Source: Cohnella rhizosphaerae | Lineage (GTDB): Bacteria; Bacillota; Bacilli; Paenibacillales; Paenibacillaceae | Reading direction: 5' to 3' | DNA length: 64,000 bases | NCBI RefSeq assembly: GCF_029525575.1 | Contig: NZ_JAPDIA010000003.1 | Coordinates: forward strand, 1,604,214-1,668,213 | In this document: piece after piece, positions 38,564-48,058 of the stretch | How the letters are laid out: every line of letters begins with the position of its first letter | Numbering within the stretch: the stretch's first letter is position 1 | The notes under the pieces: generated by a model | Told to the model about the DNA's origin: nothing | Seen by the model: the letters and a program-made list of their open reading frames with translations, nothing else | Database searches by the model: none | Made by a program: the position numbers and the translations under genes

Positions 38564-40698
38564 ATGCTGAAATATTTTACCGTCTACAGAGGGCTGCTCG
38601 CCCTTCTTCTGTTCTGCCTGCTGATCGAAGCCGCCTATGCGGTCGCCGCGCCGCTCAGCCTGAAGTATCTCGTCGACGAAGCGTTCGTCCCCAAGGACGG
38701 CGGCGCGTTCGCGCTGATTCTGGGCTTGCTGATCGGGGCCGGGCTGCTGTCGATCGCGGCCTCGCTGTCGGGCGATTATGCGCTGGGCAGGCTGGTCGGC
38801 CAAGGCATCGCGAAGCTTCGTCTCGATCTGTTCGAGCGGCTTCAGCGCCAATCGATCTCCTTTTACCGGCAGTACGGCACGGGCGATCTGGTCGCGCGCT
38901 TCACGACGGACACCGCTTCTGTCGAGCGGACGATAGGGGCGACGGTGCCCATGCTGTTCGCGCAGACGCTCGGCGCGTGTCTCGGGATCGGCATGCTGTT
39001 CGCGCTCGACTGGCGGCTCACGCTGATCATGCTCGCGGGGGGCCTCGCTCATGATTGCGGGTCCCAAGCTGCTGCAGCGCAGGGCCGAGGCCGGTCAGCA
39101 GCTGATGAAGTCGTCGCAGGAGCGCTTCATGAACGCGATCGACGAGACCGTAAAGGGACACAAGACGATCCGCAGCCTGCATCAGCAGGAGCGCGTGCGC
39201 CTTATAGCCGCCGGTCATATCGGAGAAATGCTCAAAAACGGCTTGCGCCTGCGCCTCGTCACCTCCTGGATGGAGCGCTTGCCGCTCGTGTCGCTGATGA
39301 TTCTGAACGGTTCGATGATCGGCTTCGGCGGCTATCTGATTTTCCGCGACGAACTTTCCATCGGCGGTTTTATGGCCTTTTTTTACGCTGTTCCTGACGG
39401 TCGGCCAGTCGGCTACCAACCTGACCTACCTGATTCCGGGCATTATCGAAGCGCGGGTCAGCTTCGCCAGAATCGGCGAACTGATGGCAAGCGAGCCGGA
39501 ATTGCCCGAGCCCGCCGCGCCTCGTTCGCCCGCTGCGCCGATTCGCGAGATCGCGATGGACGGCGTTTTCTTCGGCTACCAAGAGGGGGGCGGACCAACT
39601 GCGGGGCGTGTCGCTCGTCCTCGCCGGGGGGAAGCTACACGGCGTTCGTCGGCGCCAGCGGTTCGGGCAAGAGCACGGCGCTGCAACTGCTCGCCCGCTT
39701 GTACGACCCAAGGCAGGGGCGCGTCGCGATGGACGGCGTCGATCTGCGCGAGATCGGGGGAGCGCAGTCTGCGCGAGCTGGCGCTGCTCGTGGGGCAGGA
39801 CACGTTTTTGTTCAACGCGACCGTGCGGGACAATCTGTTGCTGGACAAGCAGGGCCTTGGCGAGGCCGAGGTGAACGAAGCGGTTCGCCAGGCCGGTCTG
39901 CAAGAGGCGGTCGCCCGTTGGCCCGAAGGGCTCGATACGCTCGTCCGGCAAGAAGGCGGCAGCTTCTCAGGCGGCGAGCGTCAGCGCATCGCGCTGGCTC
40001 GGGCGCTGCTCCGCGATCCGGACGTGCTGCTGCTGGACGAAGTGACCTCGGCGCTCGATCCGGCGTCGGAGACGCTGGTTAACGAATTGGTCTTGTCGCT
40101 GCGCGGCCGCAAGACGGTCGTATCCGTGACGCACCGGCTGTCTGCGGTCGTGGACGCCGACCTTATCTACGTGTTCGACCGGGGCGAAGTCGTCGAGAGC
40201 GGCACGCATGAGCAGCTTCTCGGCCAGGGCGGCGTTTATGCGCGATTGTGGGAGAAGCAGCAGGGCCTGCGGTTGTCCAAGGACGGCATGCATGCGGACG
40301 TCGACACGGCATGGCTGGCGCGGCTGCCGTTTTTGGCCGGCGTCGATGCCGCGTTGCTGGATAGTCTGTCCGCGGCCTTCTCTACGCAGACGTGCAGGGA
40401 AGGCGAGGCGGTCGTCAGGGAAGGCGAGGAGGGCCATACCTTCTATATTATTGTCCGCGGACAATTCGAAGTGACCAAGCAGACGGCCGATGCGGACGAA
40501 CGTCGCGTCGCGACGCTCCGGGACGGCGATTATTTTGGCGAGATCGCGCTCATGAGGCAGGTGCCGCGGACCGCTACCGTTCGCGCGCTCGGTCCTTCCG
40601 TGCTGTTGTCGATGCGCCGGGAGACGTTCCAGCGGCTGGTCAGCGGCTCGACGCAGCTTCAAGACGAATTGAGCCGTGCCCTCGAGCGGAGAGCTTGA
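38564..40698 (+). CDS. ABC exporter (permease-ATPase) with C-terminal cyclic-nucleotide-binding domain, frameshifted
   Basis: Corrected length about 709 aa. The N-terminal type-I exporter membrane domain has about six helices (about 1-300). ATPase domain: Walker [10 protein letters not shown], signature [15 protein letters not shown], Walker [15 protein letters not shown] and H-loop VTHRLS. It ends with a cNMP-binding beta roll (about 575-700; [29 protein letters not shown]). The fusion suggests allosteric control by a nucleotide, or a structural role; the exported substrate is unknown. Five extra bases interrupt it: G6 39037-39042, T7 39378-39384, G6 39585-39590, G6 39626-39631 and G5 39756-39760. 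Confidence 0.88.
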
Positions 40699-40726
40699 GC
40701 GGCCGGCGGCGAGAGGAGAGGTTCGA

Positions 40727-41242
40727 ATGAGGGCGCTGCAATGCGCGGTTTGCGAGACGGATGACGATTTTGCGCAAGCCAGCCTGTTTTTGCTCGACCA
40801 TATGCGCGACGTACACCCTTCGTTTTCCGTGCTCGACACGGTTACGCTTGTCTATCATTATATCGCCGAAGGGTTCATCGTATTGGTGAGAGACGGCGGC
40901 GAAGCCGTGGGTCTGGGCGCTTACTATCACGGGACGAGAGAAGAAGCGTTCGCCGACAAAGAAATCGCGCTGATCGACCTGGCCCTCGCCGCCCGCTCGC
41001 GTCGCGGAACCCGCGTATTCGCGGACGGCTTCGGCTTCATGCTCCGGGCGATCTCGGAACGGCATCCCGAGGTGCGGGAGGTACGGCTGGCCGCGCAGTC
41101 CGACAATCGATACTTGAACCGGCTGTACGCGAAGTTCGCCCGGCCATACGGCGTAAGGGATGGCGCCTTGGGCGAAGAAACGCTCTACGCCGGCCCGATC
41201 GAGCACATTTTGTCTATGCTCGTCAAATGGAATCGTGTATAG
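40727..41242 (+). CDS. GNAT-fold acyltransferase-like protein 1
   Basis: 171 aa. The C-terminal LAAQSDNRYLNRLYAKFA is the typical GNAT motif (acyl-CoA pocket Asn and Tyr), and VGLGAYYHGTREEAFADKEIALIDLALAA corresponds to strands 4-5. Such enzymes move an acyl group from CoA to an amine. AGAGGAGAGG precedes ATG 40727, 28 bp after the ABC exporter stop, so it is probably in the same transcript. It is followed 45 bp later by a small peptide gene and then a second GNAT-like gene. Confidence 0.72.
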   Translation: MRALQCAVCETDDDFAQASLFLLDHMRDVHPSFSVLDTVTLVYHYIAEGFIVLVRDGGEAVGLGAYYHGTREEAFADKEIALIDLALAARSRRGTRVFADGFGFMLRAISERHPEVREVRLAAQSDNRYLNRLYAKFARPYGVRDGALGEETLYAGPIEHILSMLVKWNRV

Positions 41243-41287
41243 TTGTAGTGGATGGATATCCAATTTTTGTCGAAGGAGGTCGAGAGC

Positions 41288-41392
41288 ATGTTCCCGGTTC
41301 CCCCAACGATCGATAAGGGTTCTCAGAAGGGCAGCGGTTTCGGCAAAATCGTCATCGCGAATGACAATCTCCGCGTAAAGCCGCAGCAGTAA
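41288..41392 (+). CDS. Small peptide (34 aa) between two GNAT-like genes
   Basis: ATG 41288 follows AAGGAGG by 7 nt, among the best ribosome binding sites in the window. The product begins MFPVPPTIDKGSQKG and ends NLRVKPQQ, with GFGKIVIANDN between; no Cys, no membrane segment, pI probably basic. No known family is recognised. The strong RBS and conserved-looking setting argue that it is translated. It could be a substrate of the adjacent acetyltransferase-like proteins (a modified peptide precursor) or a small regulatory protein. Confidence 0.65.
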   Translation: MFPVPPTIDKGSQKGSGFGKIVIANDNLRVKPQQ

Positions 41393-41461
41393 CAACTTCG
41401 GCCGTTCCGCGCGGAAGACGGCGGAGCGGCTTCGCTCCATCTTACAAGGGAGGTAGGGACG

Positions 41462-42041
41462 GTGGCCGGCAGGGCGTTCCTCCAGGCGAATTGCATATTC
41501 AGACGCTGCGAGCTGGAGATGGATCATGCTTCCTACCTCCGTTATTTAATATCGCGTCATGCCAGTCTGAATCTTCCTTACCCGTTCGCAACCAAGCTGA
41601 GCTTCCTTGCGAGTCCGCTCGTGCTCGGCAGGGCGACGATGATTCATTGCGAAGATACATACGAAAATGTGGGCGCCTTCGGATTCGCTTACGGTACCGG
41701 ACCGGGCGAATACGAGGACCGCGAGAACTGTCAGCTTGAAGTGTTTTATATCGAAGAGAACCGCAGGACGCCGGATGTGCTGCTTGCCGCGGCAAGCGAG
41801 CTCGTAGACGACATGCGCGAGGGCCATTCGGAAGCCAGGCACATCCAGTTCTGGGTGCCCGCGTCGCGGGATTCGGAGGACGGGCGGCTGCTGCGCCGTA
41901 TCGCGTCTTTGCCGGAAGCGTCGCGTACCGAAGCGGGGGGCGTTGACGCTGTACAAGCTGCCGATCGTCGAGCTGGAACGATGGATTCGGGGGCTCAAGT
42001 CGAAGCGCGCGGACAGAAGGAAGCTTCGTCGAACGCCATGA
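41462..42041 (+). CDS. GNAT-fold-like protein 2, frameshifted at the 3' end
   Basis: Corrected length about 192 aa from GTG 41462 (AGGGAGG 8 nt upstream; ATG 41519 is a weaker alternative). The central NCQLEVFYIEENRRTPDVLLAAASELVDDM followed by ARHIQFWVPASRDSEDGRLLRRIASLP fits the beta4-alpha3-beta5 portion of a GNAT fold, but there is no clear acyl-CoA signature. G6 at 41935-41940 carries one extra base; correction gives a basic tail (ALTLYKLPIVELERWIRGLK then Arg/Lys-rich) ending at TGA 42039. The partner of the small peptide and the first GNAT gene is inferred from position only. Confidence 0.6.
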
Positions 42042-42234
42042 TTAAGGGTGCCGGAGGCCTTAGGGGCTTGAGGCATCCTTTTGCATGTTGGGACGGATGA
42101 GCGAAAATCTTTTGTTTATCCTCCATAATAATAAATTTACTGAAAATTTCTTAATCTAACCTTTGCCCTCGGAATTGCAAGGTCAAAATCCGAACATTCG
42201 TTTTTTCTGCATTCGCTAGCGTTCGCCTTTTCGT

Positions 42235-42264
42235 TTGACAGACATGTAAGGTTTGGGTTAAACT
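42235..42264 (+). promoter_or_regulatory. Promoter of the purine operon
   Basis: TTGACA (42235-42240), an 18-bp spacer and TAAACT (42259-42264), about 27 bp before the riboswitch aptamer. The region 42042-42230 before it is AT-rich and shows nothing else. Confidence 0.65.
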
Positions 42265-42290
42265 AAAAACCGGCAAATCGAATCGGAATC

Positions 42291-42360
42291 GCTCGTATAT
42301 TATCGGGAATAAGGCCCGATCGTCTCTACCCGGAGACCTTAAATTTCCGGACTACGAGCT
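42291..42360 (+). ncRNA. Purine riboswitch aptamer (guanine type) before purE
   Basis: Same architecture as the copy at 36.2 kb: GCTCGTA ... TACGAGC closing helix, P2 ATCGGG/CCCGAT, TCTCTAC linker, P3 CGGAGA/TTTCCGG. GGACTACGA keeps the guanine-specific C. It should repress the whole pur operon when guanine is abundant. Confidence 0.94.
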
Positions 42361-42476
42361 CTCGGACGGACGGTAGGCGGAATGCGGGACGATCCCTCGC
42401 GGGAAGGAACGCGTTGCGCCTTTGCGGCGCCTGGGAGCGAAAGCCGGGAATACAGGGAGAGAGACGGGGTTAGACG

Positions 42477-42512
42477 GAGGGCCTATGGTGGCCGGAAGTC
42501 GCCCTTTTTTGC
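42477..42512 (+). terminator. Probable riboswitch terminator in the pur leader
   Basis: AGGGC ... GCCCT with an inner GGCC/GGCC pairing, followed by TTTTTT (42505-42510). It lies 128 bp before purE. The stem is weaker than a textbook terminator. Confidence 0.55.
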
Positions 42513-42639
42513 GCTTTGCGCCGGAATCGCGGTGACGGATCGCCCCGGCATGCGGGCGATTTCGCGAACCGGACAAGTTGCGCCGCCATTTGTGCAATAA
42601 TGACAATAAGGAAAAGCTAACGGGGGAAAGGGTGGAACC

Positions 42640-43125
42640 ATGTCGGCAATCGTCGGGGTCATCATGGGCAGCACGTCCGATTGGGAGACGATGAAGAAGG
42701 CGTGCGAGGTGCTGGACGAACTGAACGTCCCCTATGAGAAAAAGGTCGTATCGGCGCATCGTACGCCGGATCTAATGTTCGAATATGCGGCAACCGCGGC
42801 GGATCGCGGGCTCAAGGTCATCGTCGCCGGAGCCGGCGGCGCCGCGCATCTGCCCGGCATGGTCGCCGCGAAGACCGTCCTGCCCGTCATCGGCGTACCC
42901 GTGAAGTCCGCCGCGCTGAACGGGCTGGACTCGTTGCTGTCGATCGTGCAGATGCCGGGCGGCATCCCGGTCGCTACGGTCGCGATCGGCGCGGCCGGCG
43001 CGACCAACGCCGGGCTGCTGGCGGCGCAGATCGTCGGCGCGTTCGACGCGGACGTGCAGGCGCGCGTCGCCGCGCGTCGCGAGCGGACCACGCAGGACGT
43101 GCTGGACAACGCGGTGCTGCCATGA
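42640..43125 (+). CDS. purE: N5-carboxyaminoimidazole ribonucleotide mutase
   Basis: 161 aa. It rearranges N5-CAIR to CAIR in IMP synthesis. [27 protein letters not shown] (catalytic His) and [17 protein letters not shown] are the family's CAIR-binding motifs. It is the first gene of the pur operon, 280 bp after the riboswitch; its stop overlaps the purK start (ATGA). Confidence 0.98.
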   Translation: MSAIVGVIMGSTSDWETMKKACEVLDELNVPYEKKVVSAHRTPDLMFEYAATAADRGLKVIVAGAGGAAHLPGMVAAKTVLPVIGVPVKSAALNGLDSLLSIVQMPGGIPVATVAIGAAGATNAGLLAAQIVGAFDADVQARVAARRERTTQDVLDNAVLP

Positions 43126-44475
43126 GCGGACTCGATCGCGAGCTTGAAGGACTGCTGAGCGGCGAAGGCGAGGCGTGCGGCGTCGACGGCTGCGGGCCGG
43201 CGGGCGGCATGCAGGACGCGGCAGCACGGGGCAATGGGGTGCGAGGCGAAGCGACGCAGGACAGAGCCGCAGAGGGCGAAGCGGGCGTCCAATCCGTGCA
43301 GGCGGCAGCTGCCGGCGCGAAGCCGGCCCGTCCGATCCTGCCCGGCGCCACGATCGGCGTCCTGGGCGGCGGGCAGCTGGGGCGGATGCTCGCGCACGCG
43401 GGCAGCCGGATGGGCTATCGCTTCGTGGCGCTCGATCCGACGCCCGATGCGCCATGCGGCCAGACGGCCGAGCAGATCGTGGCCGGCTACGCCGACCGCG
43501 ACGCGGCGCGCGAGCTGGCGCGGCGCAGCGACGTCATCACGTACGAGTTCGAGAACGTGGACGCGGACGTCGCGGCGATGCTGGAGGCGGAATCGTACGT
43601 GCCGCAGGGCAGCGCCCTGCTGCATACGACGCAGCATCGGCTGCGCGAGAAGCGCGCCATCGAGGCGGCCGGCGCGCGCGTGGCGCCTTACGCCGAGATC
43701 GCGAGCCTCGCCGACCTGCAGGAGGCGGCCGAACGCCTTGGGCTGCCCGCCGTGCTGAAGACGGCGACCGGCGGCTACGACGGCAAGGGCCAATGGGTGC
43801 TGCGCGGGACGGACGAGCTGACTCCAGCCTGGGATGAGGCGAGCCGCGCCGGCACCGAGCTCGTGCTCGAGAAGTTCATCGACTTCGAGCGGGAGATCTC
43901 GGTTATCGCCGCACGCAGGCCTTCGGGCGAGATCCGAACGTTCCCCCCCCGCCGAGAATATCCACGTTCGCAATATATTGCATTTGTCCATCGTGCCCGC
44001 GCGGGTGCCGGACGCCGTCATCGCCGAGGCGGAGCGCCTAGCGGTGTCGATCGCGGAGACGCTCGGCGCCGTCGGCCTGATCGCGGTCGAGATGTTCGTG
44101 GCGAAGGACGGCACGCTGTTCGTCAACGAGCTGGCGCCGCGGCCGCACAATTCCGGGCACTATACGATGGAAGCATGCCGCACGTCCCAGTTCGAGCAGC
44201 ATATCCGCGCGATCTGCGACCTTCCGCTCGGGGACACCTCGCTATTGTCGCCCGTCGTGATGGGCAATATCCTCGGCGAGCATGTCGAGCCCCTGCTGGA
44301 CTGGATGCAGGCGCGCGATCCGGAGGCCGAGCGTCTGGGCGTCGCGCCGAAGATTCATCTGTACGGCAAAGCCGAGGCCAAGACCGGACGCAAGATGGGC
44401 CACGTCAACGTGCTGGCCGCGGACGCCGAAGCGGCGCTCGCCTGGATCAACGAATCAACCATTTGGAGGGTCTAA
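43122..44475 (+). CDS. purK: 5-(carboxyamino)imidazole ribonucleotide synthase with N-terminal extension, frameshifted
   Basis: Corrected length about 450 aa. An ATP-grasp enzyme making N5-CAIR from AIR, bicarbonate and ATP for PurE. The fold proper begins at [18 protein letters not shown] (about residue 75) with [10 protein letters not shown] and [14 protein letters not shown] typical of PurK. About 70 residues of Gly/Ala/Glu-rich sequence precede it; the ATGA overlap with purE supports translation from 43122, though an internal start is possible. C8 at 43943-43950 has one extra C; correction gives [20 protein letters not shown]. Confidence 0.95.
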
Positions 44476-44481
44476 TCCATC

Positions 44482-45777
44482 ATGATCGAACGCTACAGCC
44501 GCCCCGAGATGCGGGCTATCTGGACAGAAGAAAACAAATTCAAAGCATGGCTCGAAGTCGAGCTTTGCGCTTGCGAGGCTTGGGCTGAGCTCGGCCATAT
44601 CCCGAAGGCGGACACCGTGCTGCTGCGCCAGAACGCCAAGTTCGACATCGACCGGATCAACGAGATCGAGCTGGAGACCCGCCACGACGTCATCGCGTTC
44701 ACGCGCGCCGTCTCGGAGAGCCTCGGCGAAGAACGCAAGTGGGTGCACTACGGTATGACGTCCACGGACGTCGTCGACACCGCGCTCGGTTACGTACTGA
44801 AGCAAGCCAACGAAATTCTCGAGCGCGACCTCGTTAACTTCATTGCGATCCTTCGCGACCAGGCGATCAAGTACAAGTCGACTCCGATGATGGGACGCAC
44901 GCACGGCGTGCATGCCGAGCCGACGACGTTCGGCCTGAAGCTCGCCCTGTGGCACGAAGAGATGAAGCGCAATTTGGAGCGTTTCCGCAGAGCCGCGGAC
45001 GAAGTCCAGTACGGCAAAATGTCCGGGGCGGTCGGCACGTACGCCAACCTCGACCCGTTCGTCGAACAGTTCGTGTGCGACAAGCTCGGCATCAGCGCGG
45101 CGCCGATCTCCACCCAGACGCTGCAGCGCGACCGGCATGCCGAGTACATGGCGACGCTGGCGCTTATCGGTTCCTCGCTCGACAAGTTCGCGACCGAGAT
45201 TCGCGCGCTTCAGAAAAGCGAGTTCCGCGAAGTCGAAGAGCCGTTCGCCAAAGGCCAGAAGGGCTCGTCTGCGATGCCGCACAAGCGCAACCCGATCGGC
45301 TGCGAGAACATCAGCGGCCTCTCCCGCGTCATCCGCGGCCACATGATCACCGCCTACGAGAACGTGGCGCTGTGGCACGAGCGCGATATCTCCCACTCCT
45401 CCGTCGAACGCATCATCCTGCCGGACGCGACGATGCTGCTGAACTACATGCTGAACCGATTCGGCAACATCGTGAAGAACCTTCAGGTTTTCCCCGAAAA
45501 CATGAAGCGCAACATGCGCAGCACGTATAACGTGCCGTTCTCCGGCCGTATCATGACGAAGCTGATCGACAAGGGCTTCTCCCGCGAGCAGGCGTACGAC
45601 ACGGTTCAGCCGCGCGCGATGCAAGCCTGGGAAGAGCAGCGCGATTTCAAGTCCATCGTCTCGGAGACCAAAGAGATCACCGACGCGCTGAGCGCGGAAG
45701 AGATCGAGGACGCGTTCAACCCTTCGTGGCATCTCAAGCACGTCGATACGATTTTCAAGCGTCTCGGTTTGGAATAG
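44482..45777 (+). CDS. purB: Adenylosuccinate lyase
   Basis: 431 aa. It cleaves SAICAR to AICAR and adenylosuccinate to [28 protein letters not shown] (catalytic His) and the flexible signature loop [12 protein letters not shown] (catalytic Ser) are present. It starts 6 bp after purK with TTGGAGGG as RBS inside the purK end. Full length and intact. Confidence 0.98.
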   Translation: MIERYSRPEMRAIWTEENKFKAWLEVELCACEAWAELGHIPKADTVLLRQNAKFDIDRINEIELETRHDVIAFTRAVSESLGEERKWVHYGMTSTDVVDTALGYVLKQANEILERDLVNFIAILRDQAIKYKSTPMMGRTHGVHAEPTTFGLKLALWHEEMKRNLERFRRAADEVQYGKMSGAVGTYANLDPFVEQFVCDKLGISAAPISTQTLQRDRHAEYMATLALIGSSLDKFATEIRALQKSEFREVEEPFAKGQKGSSAMPHKRNPIGCENISGLSRVIRGHMITAYENVALWHERDISHSSVERIILPDATMLLNYMLNRFGNIVKNLQVFPENMKRNMRSTYNVPFSGRIMTKLIDKGFSREQAYDTVQPRAMQAWEEQRDFKSIVSETKEITDALSAEEIEDAFNPSWHLKHVDTIFKRLGLE

Positions 45778-45809
45778 TTTCTTCTATATAAAGTATGCAG
45801 GAGGCTGAC

Positions 45810-46733
45810 ATGTCTACAGAAGCGTTATCTACCGCGGAAGGGCTCGTACACGCGCCGCTCATCCACAAGGGCAAGGTCAGGGAGCTGTACGACCTCGGCG
45901 AGCATCTGCTCATCGTCGTCACCGACCGGATCTCGGCGTTCGACTACGTGCTCGATCCCGCCGTTCCGGAGAAGGGCAAGGTGCTGAACGGCCTTAGCGC
46001 CTTCTGGTTCGACAAGACGAAGGACCTCGTCCCGAACCACGTCGTCCATACGGACGTCCGCAAGCTGGGCGACCTCGTCTCCGAGCCGGACAAGCTGGCC
46101 GGGCGAATCATGGTCACGAAAAAGGCGAAGCGGATCGACATCGAATGCGTCGTGCGCGGCTACATCACGGGCGGCGGCTGGCGGCAGTACCAGAAGAACG
46201 GCGAGGTCAACGGCATTCCGCTTCCCGCCGGCCTGCGCAAGAACGCCAAGCTGGAGGAGCCGATCTTTACCCCCGCCGGCAAAAACGACGTCGGCCACGA
46301 CGAGGACATCTCGTTCGAGGAGATGGAGCGCCGCATCGGTTCGGAGCTGGCCGCGGGCCTTCGCAAGCGCAGCCTCCTGCTGTACGATTACGCGCTCGCG
46401 GTGTGCGAGCACAAAAGCATCATCCTGGCGGACTGCAAGTTCGAATTCGGTCTGCTGGGCGACGAGATCATCCTGATCGACGAGCTGTTCACGCCGGATT
46501 CCTCGCGCTTCTGGGCCGAGGAGAAGTACGAGCTCGACATCGAGATCGACAGCATGGACAAGGAGCCGGTCCGGACCTACCTGCTCGGCACCGACTGGGA
46601 TCGCAACAGCCCGCCGCCGCGTCTGCCCGACGATGTCGCGGACGCGACGACGGCGCGCTACCAGGAGATCTATCGGCGGCTGACCGAGCCGACGAGCTAC
46701 GGCTTCACCGCTTTTCAGCCGATTAAGTACTAG
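45810..46733 (+). CDS. purC: SAICAR synthase
   Basis: 307 aa from ATG 45810, which has CAGGAGG upstream; ATG 45795 contains that RBS within its own frame and is unlikely. It condenses CAIR with aspartate. Motifs: HKGKVRELYDLGEHLLIVVTDRISAFD, ECVVRGYITGGGW, LADCKFEFG and DELFTPDSSRFW. Longer than the roughly 240-aa Bacillus PurC, matching the longer SAICAR-synthase type. Confidence 0.97.
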   Translation: MSTEALSTAEGLVHAPLIHKGKVRELYDLGEHLLIVVTDRISAFDYVLDPAVPEKGKVLNGLSAFWFDKTKDLVPNHVVHTDVRKLGDLVSEPDKLAGRIMVTKKAKRIDIECVVRGYITGGGWRQYQKNGEVNGIPLPAGLRKNAKLEEPIFTPAGKNDVGHDEDISFEEMERRIGSELAAGLRKRSLLLYDYALAVCEHKSIILADCKFEFGLLGDEIILIDELFTPDSSRFWAEEKYELDIEIDSMDKEPVRTYLLGTDWDRNSPPPRLPDDVADATTARYQEIYRRLTEPTSYGFTAFQPIKY

Positions 46734-46779
46734 CGGCTCGCGATTCGCGGCTTGAGCAATCGCCGCTATCGTCGCCATT

Positions 46780-46970
46780 AACTGCAAAAATACATCTATT
46801 TTCCGTAAACCGAGATGGCGCGGCGAAATAACTGCAAAAATACATCTATTTCTTAGAAATTGCGGGGTTGCGCGGGTCTGAGGCCAAAATAACTGTACAA
46901 TTGCAGTTATTTAGCCCGGAACGGCCCGATGCGAGAGGAATAACTGCACATTTGCAGCTATTCCGTATCG
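46780..46970. repeat. Array F inside the pur operon, core ATAACTGCA/TGCAGTTAT
   Basis: Four units spaced about 50-60 bp between purC and purS: two of AACTGCAAAAATACATCTATTT type, one perfect palindrome AATAACTG-TACAAT-TGCAGTTATT and one ATAACTGCACATTTGCAGCTAT. It is more degenerate than the other arrays. The rest of the 46734-47116 gap shows nothing recognisable. Confidence 0.8.
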
Positions 46971-47116
46971 CGCAGCCGATCGATAGGAAGGTTGGCGCCA
47001 TCGTCGCTCTTCCATCCGCAGTCCCGTCCGCAGCTCGCCGTTCCTTTGCCGCCGCCGTTTTATTTTCGACCATACAGCCCCTAACCCATGTTCCTAACCA
47101 GGAGGAGAACCGCCCC

Positions 47117-47359
47117 ATGAAAGCAACGGTATACGTTACGATCAAGGAAAACGTGCTCGACCCGCAAGGCAACGCCGTTCAAGGCTCGCTGCAGACGCTC
47201 GGCTTCGACGAAGTCGCGAAGGTTCGCATCGGCAAGTATCTGGAGCTCACGCTCGACACGACCGACCGCGCCGTTGCCGAAGAGCGCGTGAAGGCCATGT
47301 GCGAAAAGCTGCTCGCCAACACCGTCATCGAAGACTACCGATTCGAACTGGAGGGCTGA
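47117..47359 (+). CDS. purS: Phosphoribosylformylglycinamidine synthase subunit PurS
   Basis: 80 aa, standard length. The small bridging subunit of the three-part FGAM synthase (PurS-PurQ-PurL). KATVYVTIKENVLDPQGNAV and VRIGKYLELTLD are conserved. The RBS AGGAGG precedes ATG 47117; purQ follows after 6 bp. Confidence 0.97.
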   Translation: MKATVYVTIKENVLDPQGNAVQGSLQTLGFDEVAKVRIGKYLELTLDTTDRAVAEERVKAMCEKLLANTVIEDYRFELEG

Positions 47360-47365
47360 GACCTC

Positions 47366-48058
47366 ATGAAATTCGCGGTCATCGTATTCCCGGGCTCCAA
47401 CTGCGACCTGGACATGTACAACGCGGTCGTCGACGTCCTGGGCGAGGACGTCGATTATGTCTGGCACACGGCTACCGATCTGTCCGCCTATGACGGCATC
47501 CTCGTGCCGGGCGGCTTCTCCTACGGGGACTACCTTCGCTGCGGCGCGATCGCGCAGCTCGCTCCGGTCATGAACGAAGTTCGCAAGGCCGCGGACGAAG
47601 GCAAGTTCGTGCTCGGCGTATGCAACGGCTTCCAGGTGTTGACCGAGGCGGGGCTTCTGCCCGGCGCCCTCATCCGCAACGACAGCCTCAAGTTCCGCTG
47701 CCACCCGGTGGGCCTGCGCGTCGAGAACGCGAATACCGCGTTCACCCGCGACTACGAAAAGGGCGAGGTCGTGACGATCCCGATCGCGCACGGCGAAGGC
47801 AACTACTACTGCGACGAAGAGACGCTGGCGCGCCTCAAGGCGAACGGCCAGATCGTCTTCACTTACGACGGCTCGAACCCGAACGGGTCGGTCGGCAACA
47901 TCGCCGGCATCTCGAACGAAGCGGGCAATGTCGTCGGCATGATGCCGCATCCGGAGCGCGCGGTCAGCGAACTGCTCGGCTCGGCGGACGGCGCGAAGAT
48001 GTTCACGTCAGTACTGAACGCATGGAGGGAACGCAATGGCGCAGCAAGCACCCGCTAA
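47366..48058 (+). CDS. purQ: FGAM synthase glutaminase subunit
   Basis: 230 aa. A class I amidotransferase supplying ammonia to Pur[22 protein letters not shown] (nucleophile Cys) and MMPHPERAV (His, Glu) are visible. Its end overlaps the purL start by 23 bp. Confidence 0.98.
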   Translation: MKFAVIVFPGSNCDLDMYNAVVDVLGEDVDYVWHTATDLSAYDGILVPGGFSYGDYLRCGAIAQLAPVMNEVRKAADEGKFVLGVCNGFQVLTEAGLLPGALIRNDSLKFRCHPVGLRVENANTAFTRDYEKGEVVTIPIAHGEGNYYCDEETLARLKANGQIVFTYDGSNPNGSVGNIAGISNEAGNVVGMMPHPERAVSELLGSADGAKMFTSVLNAWRERNGAASTR

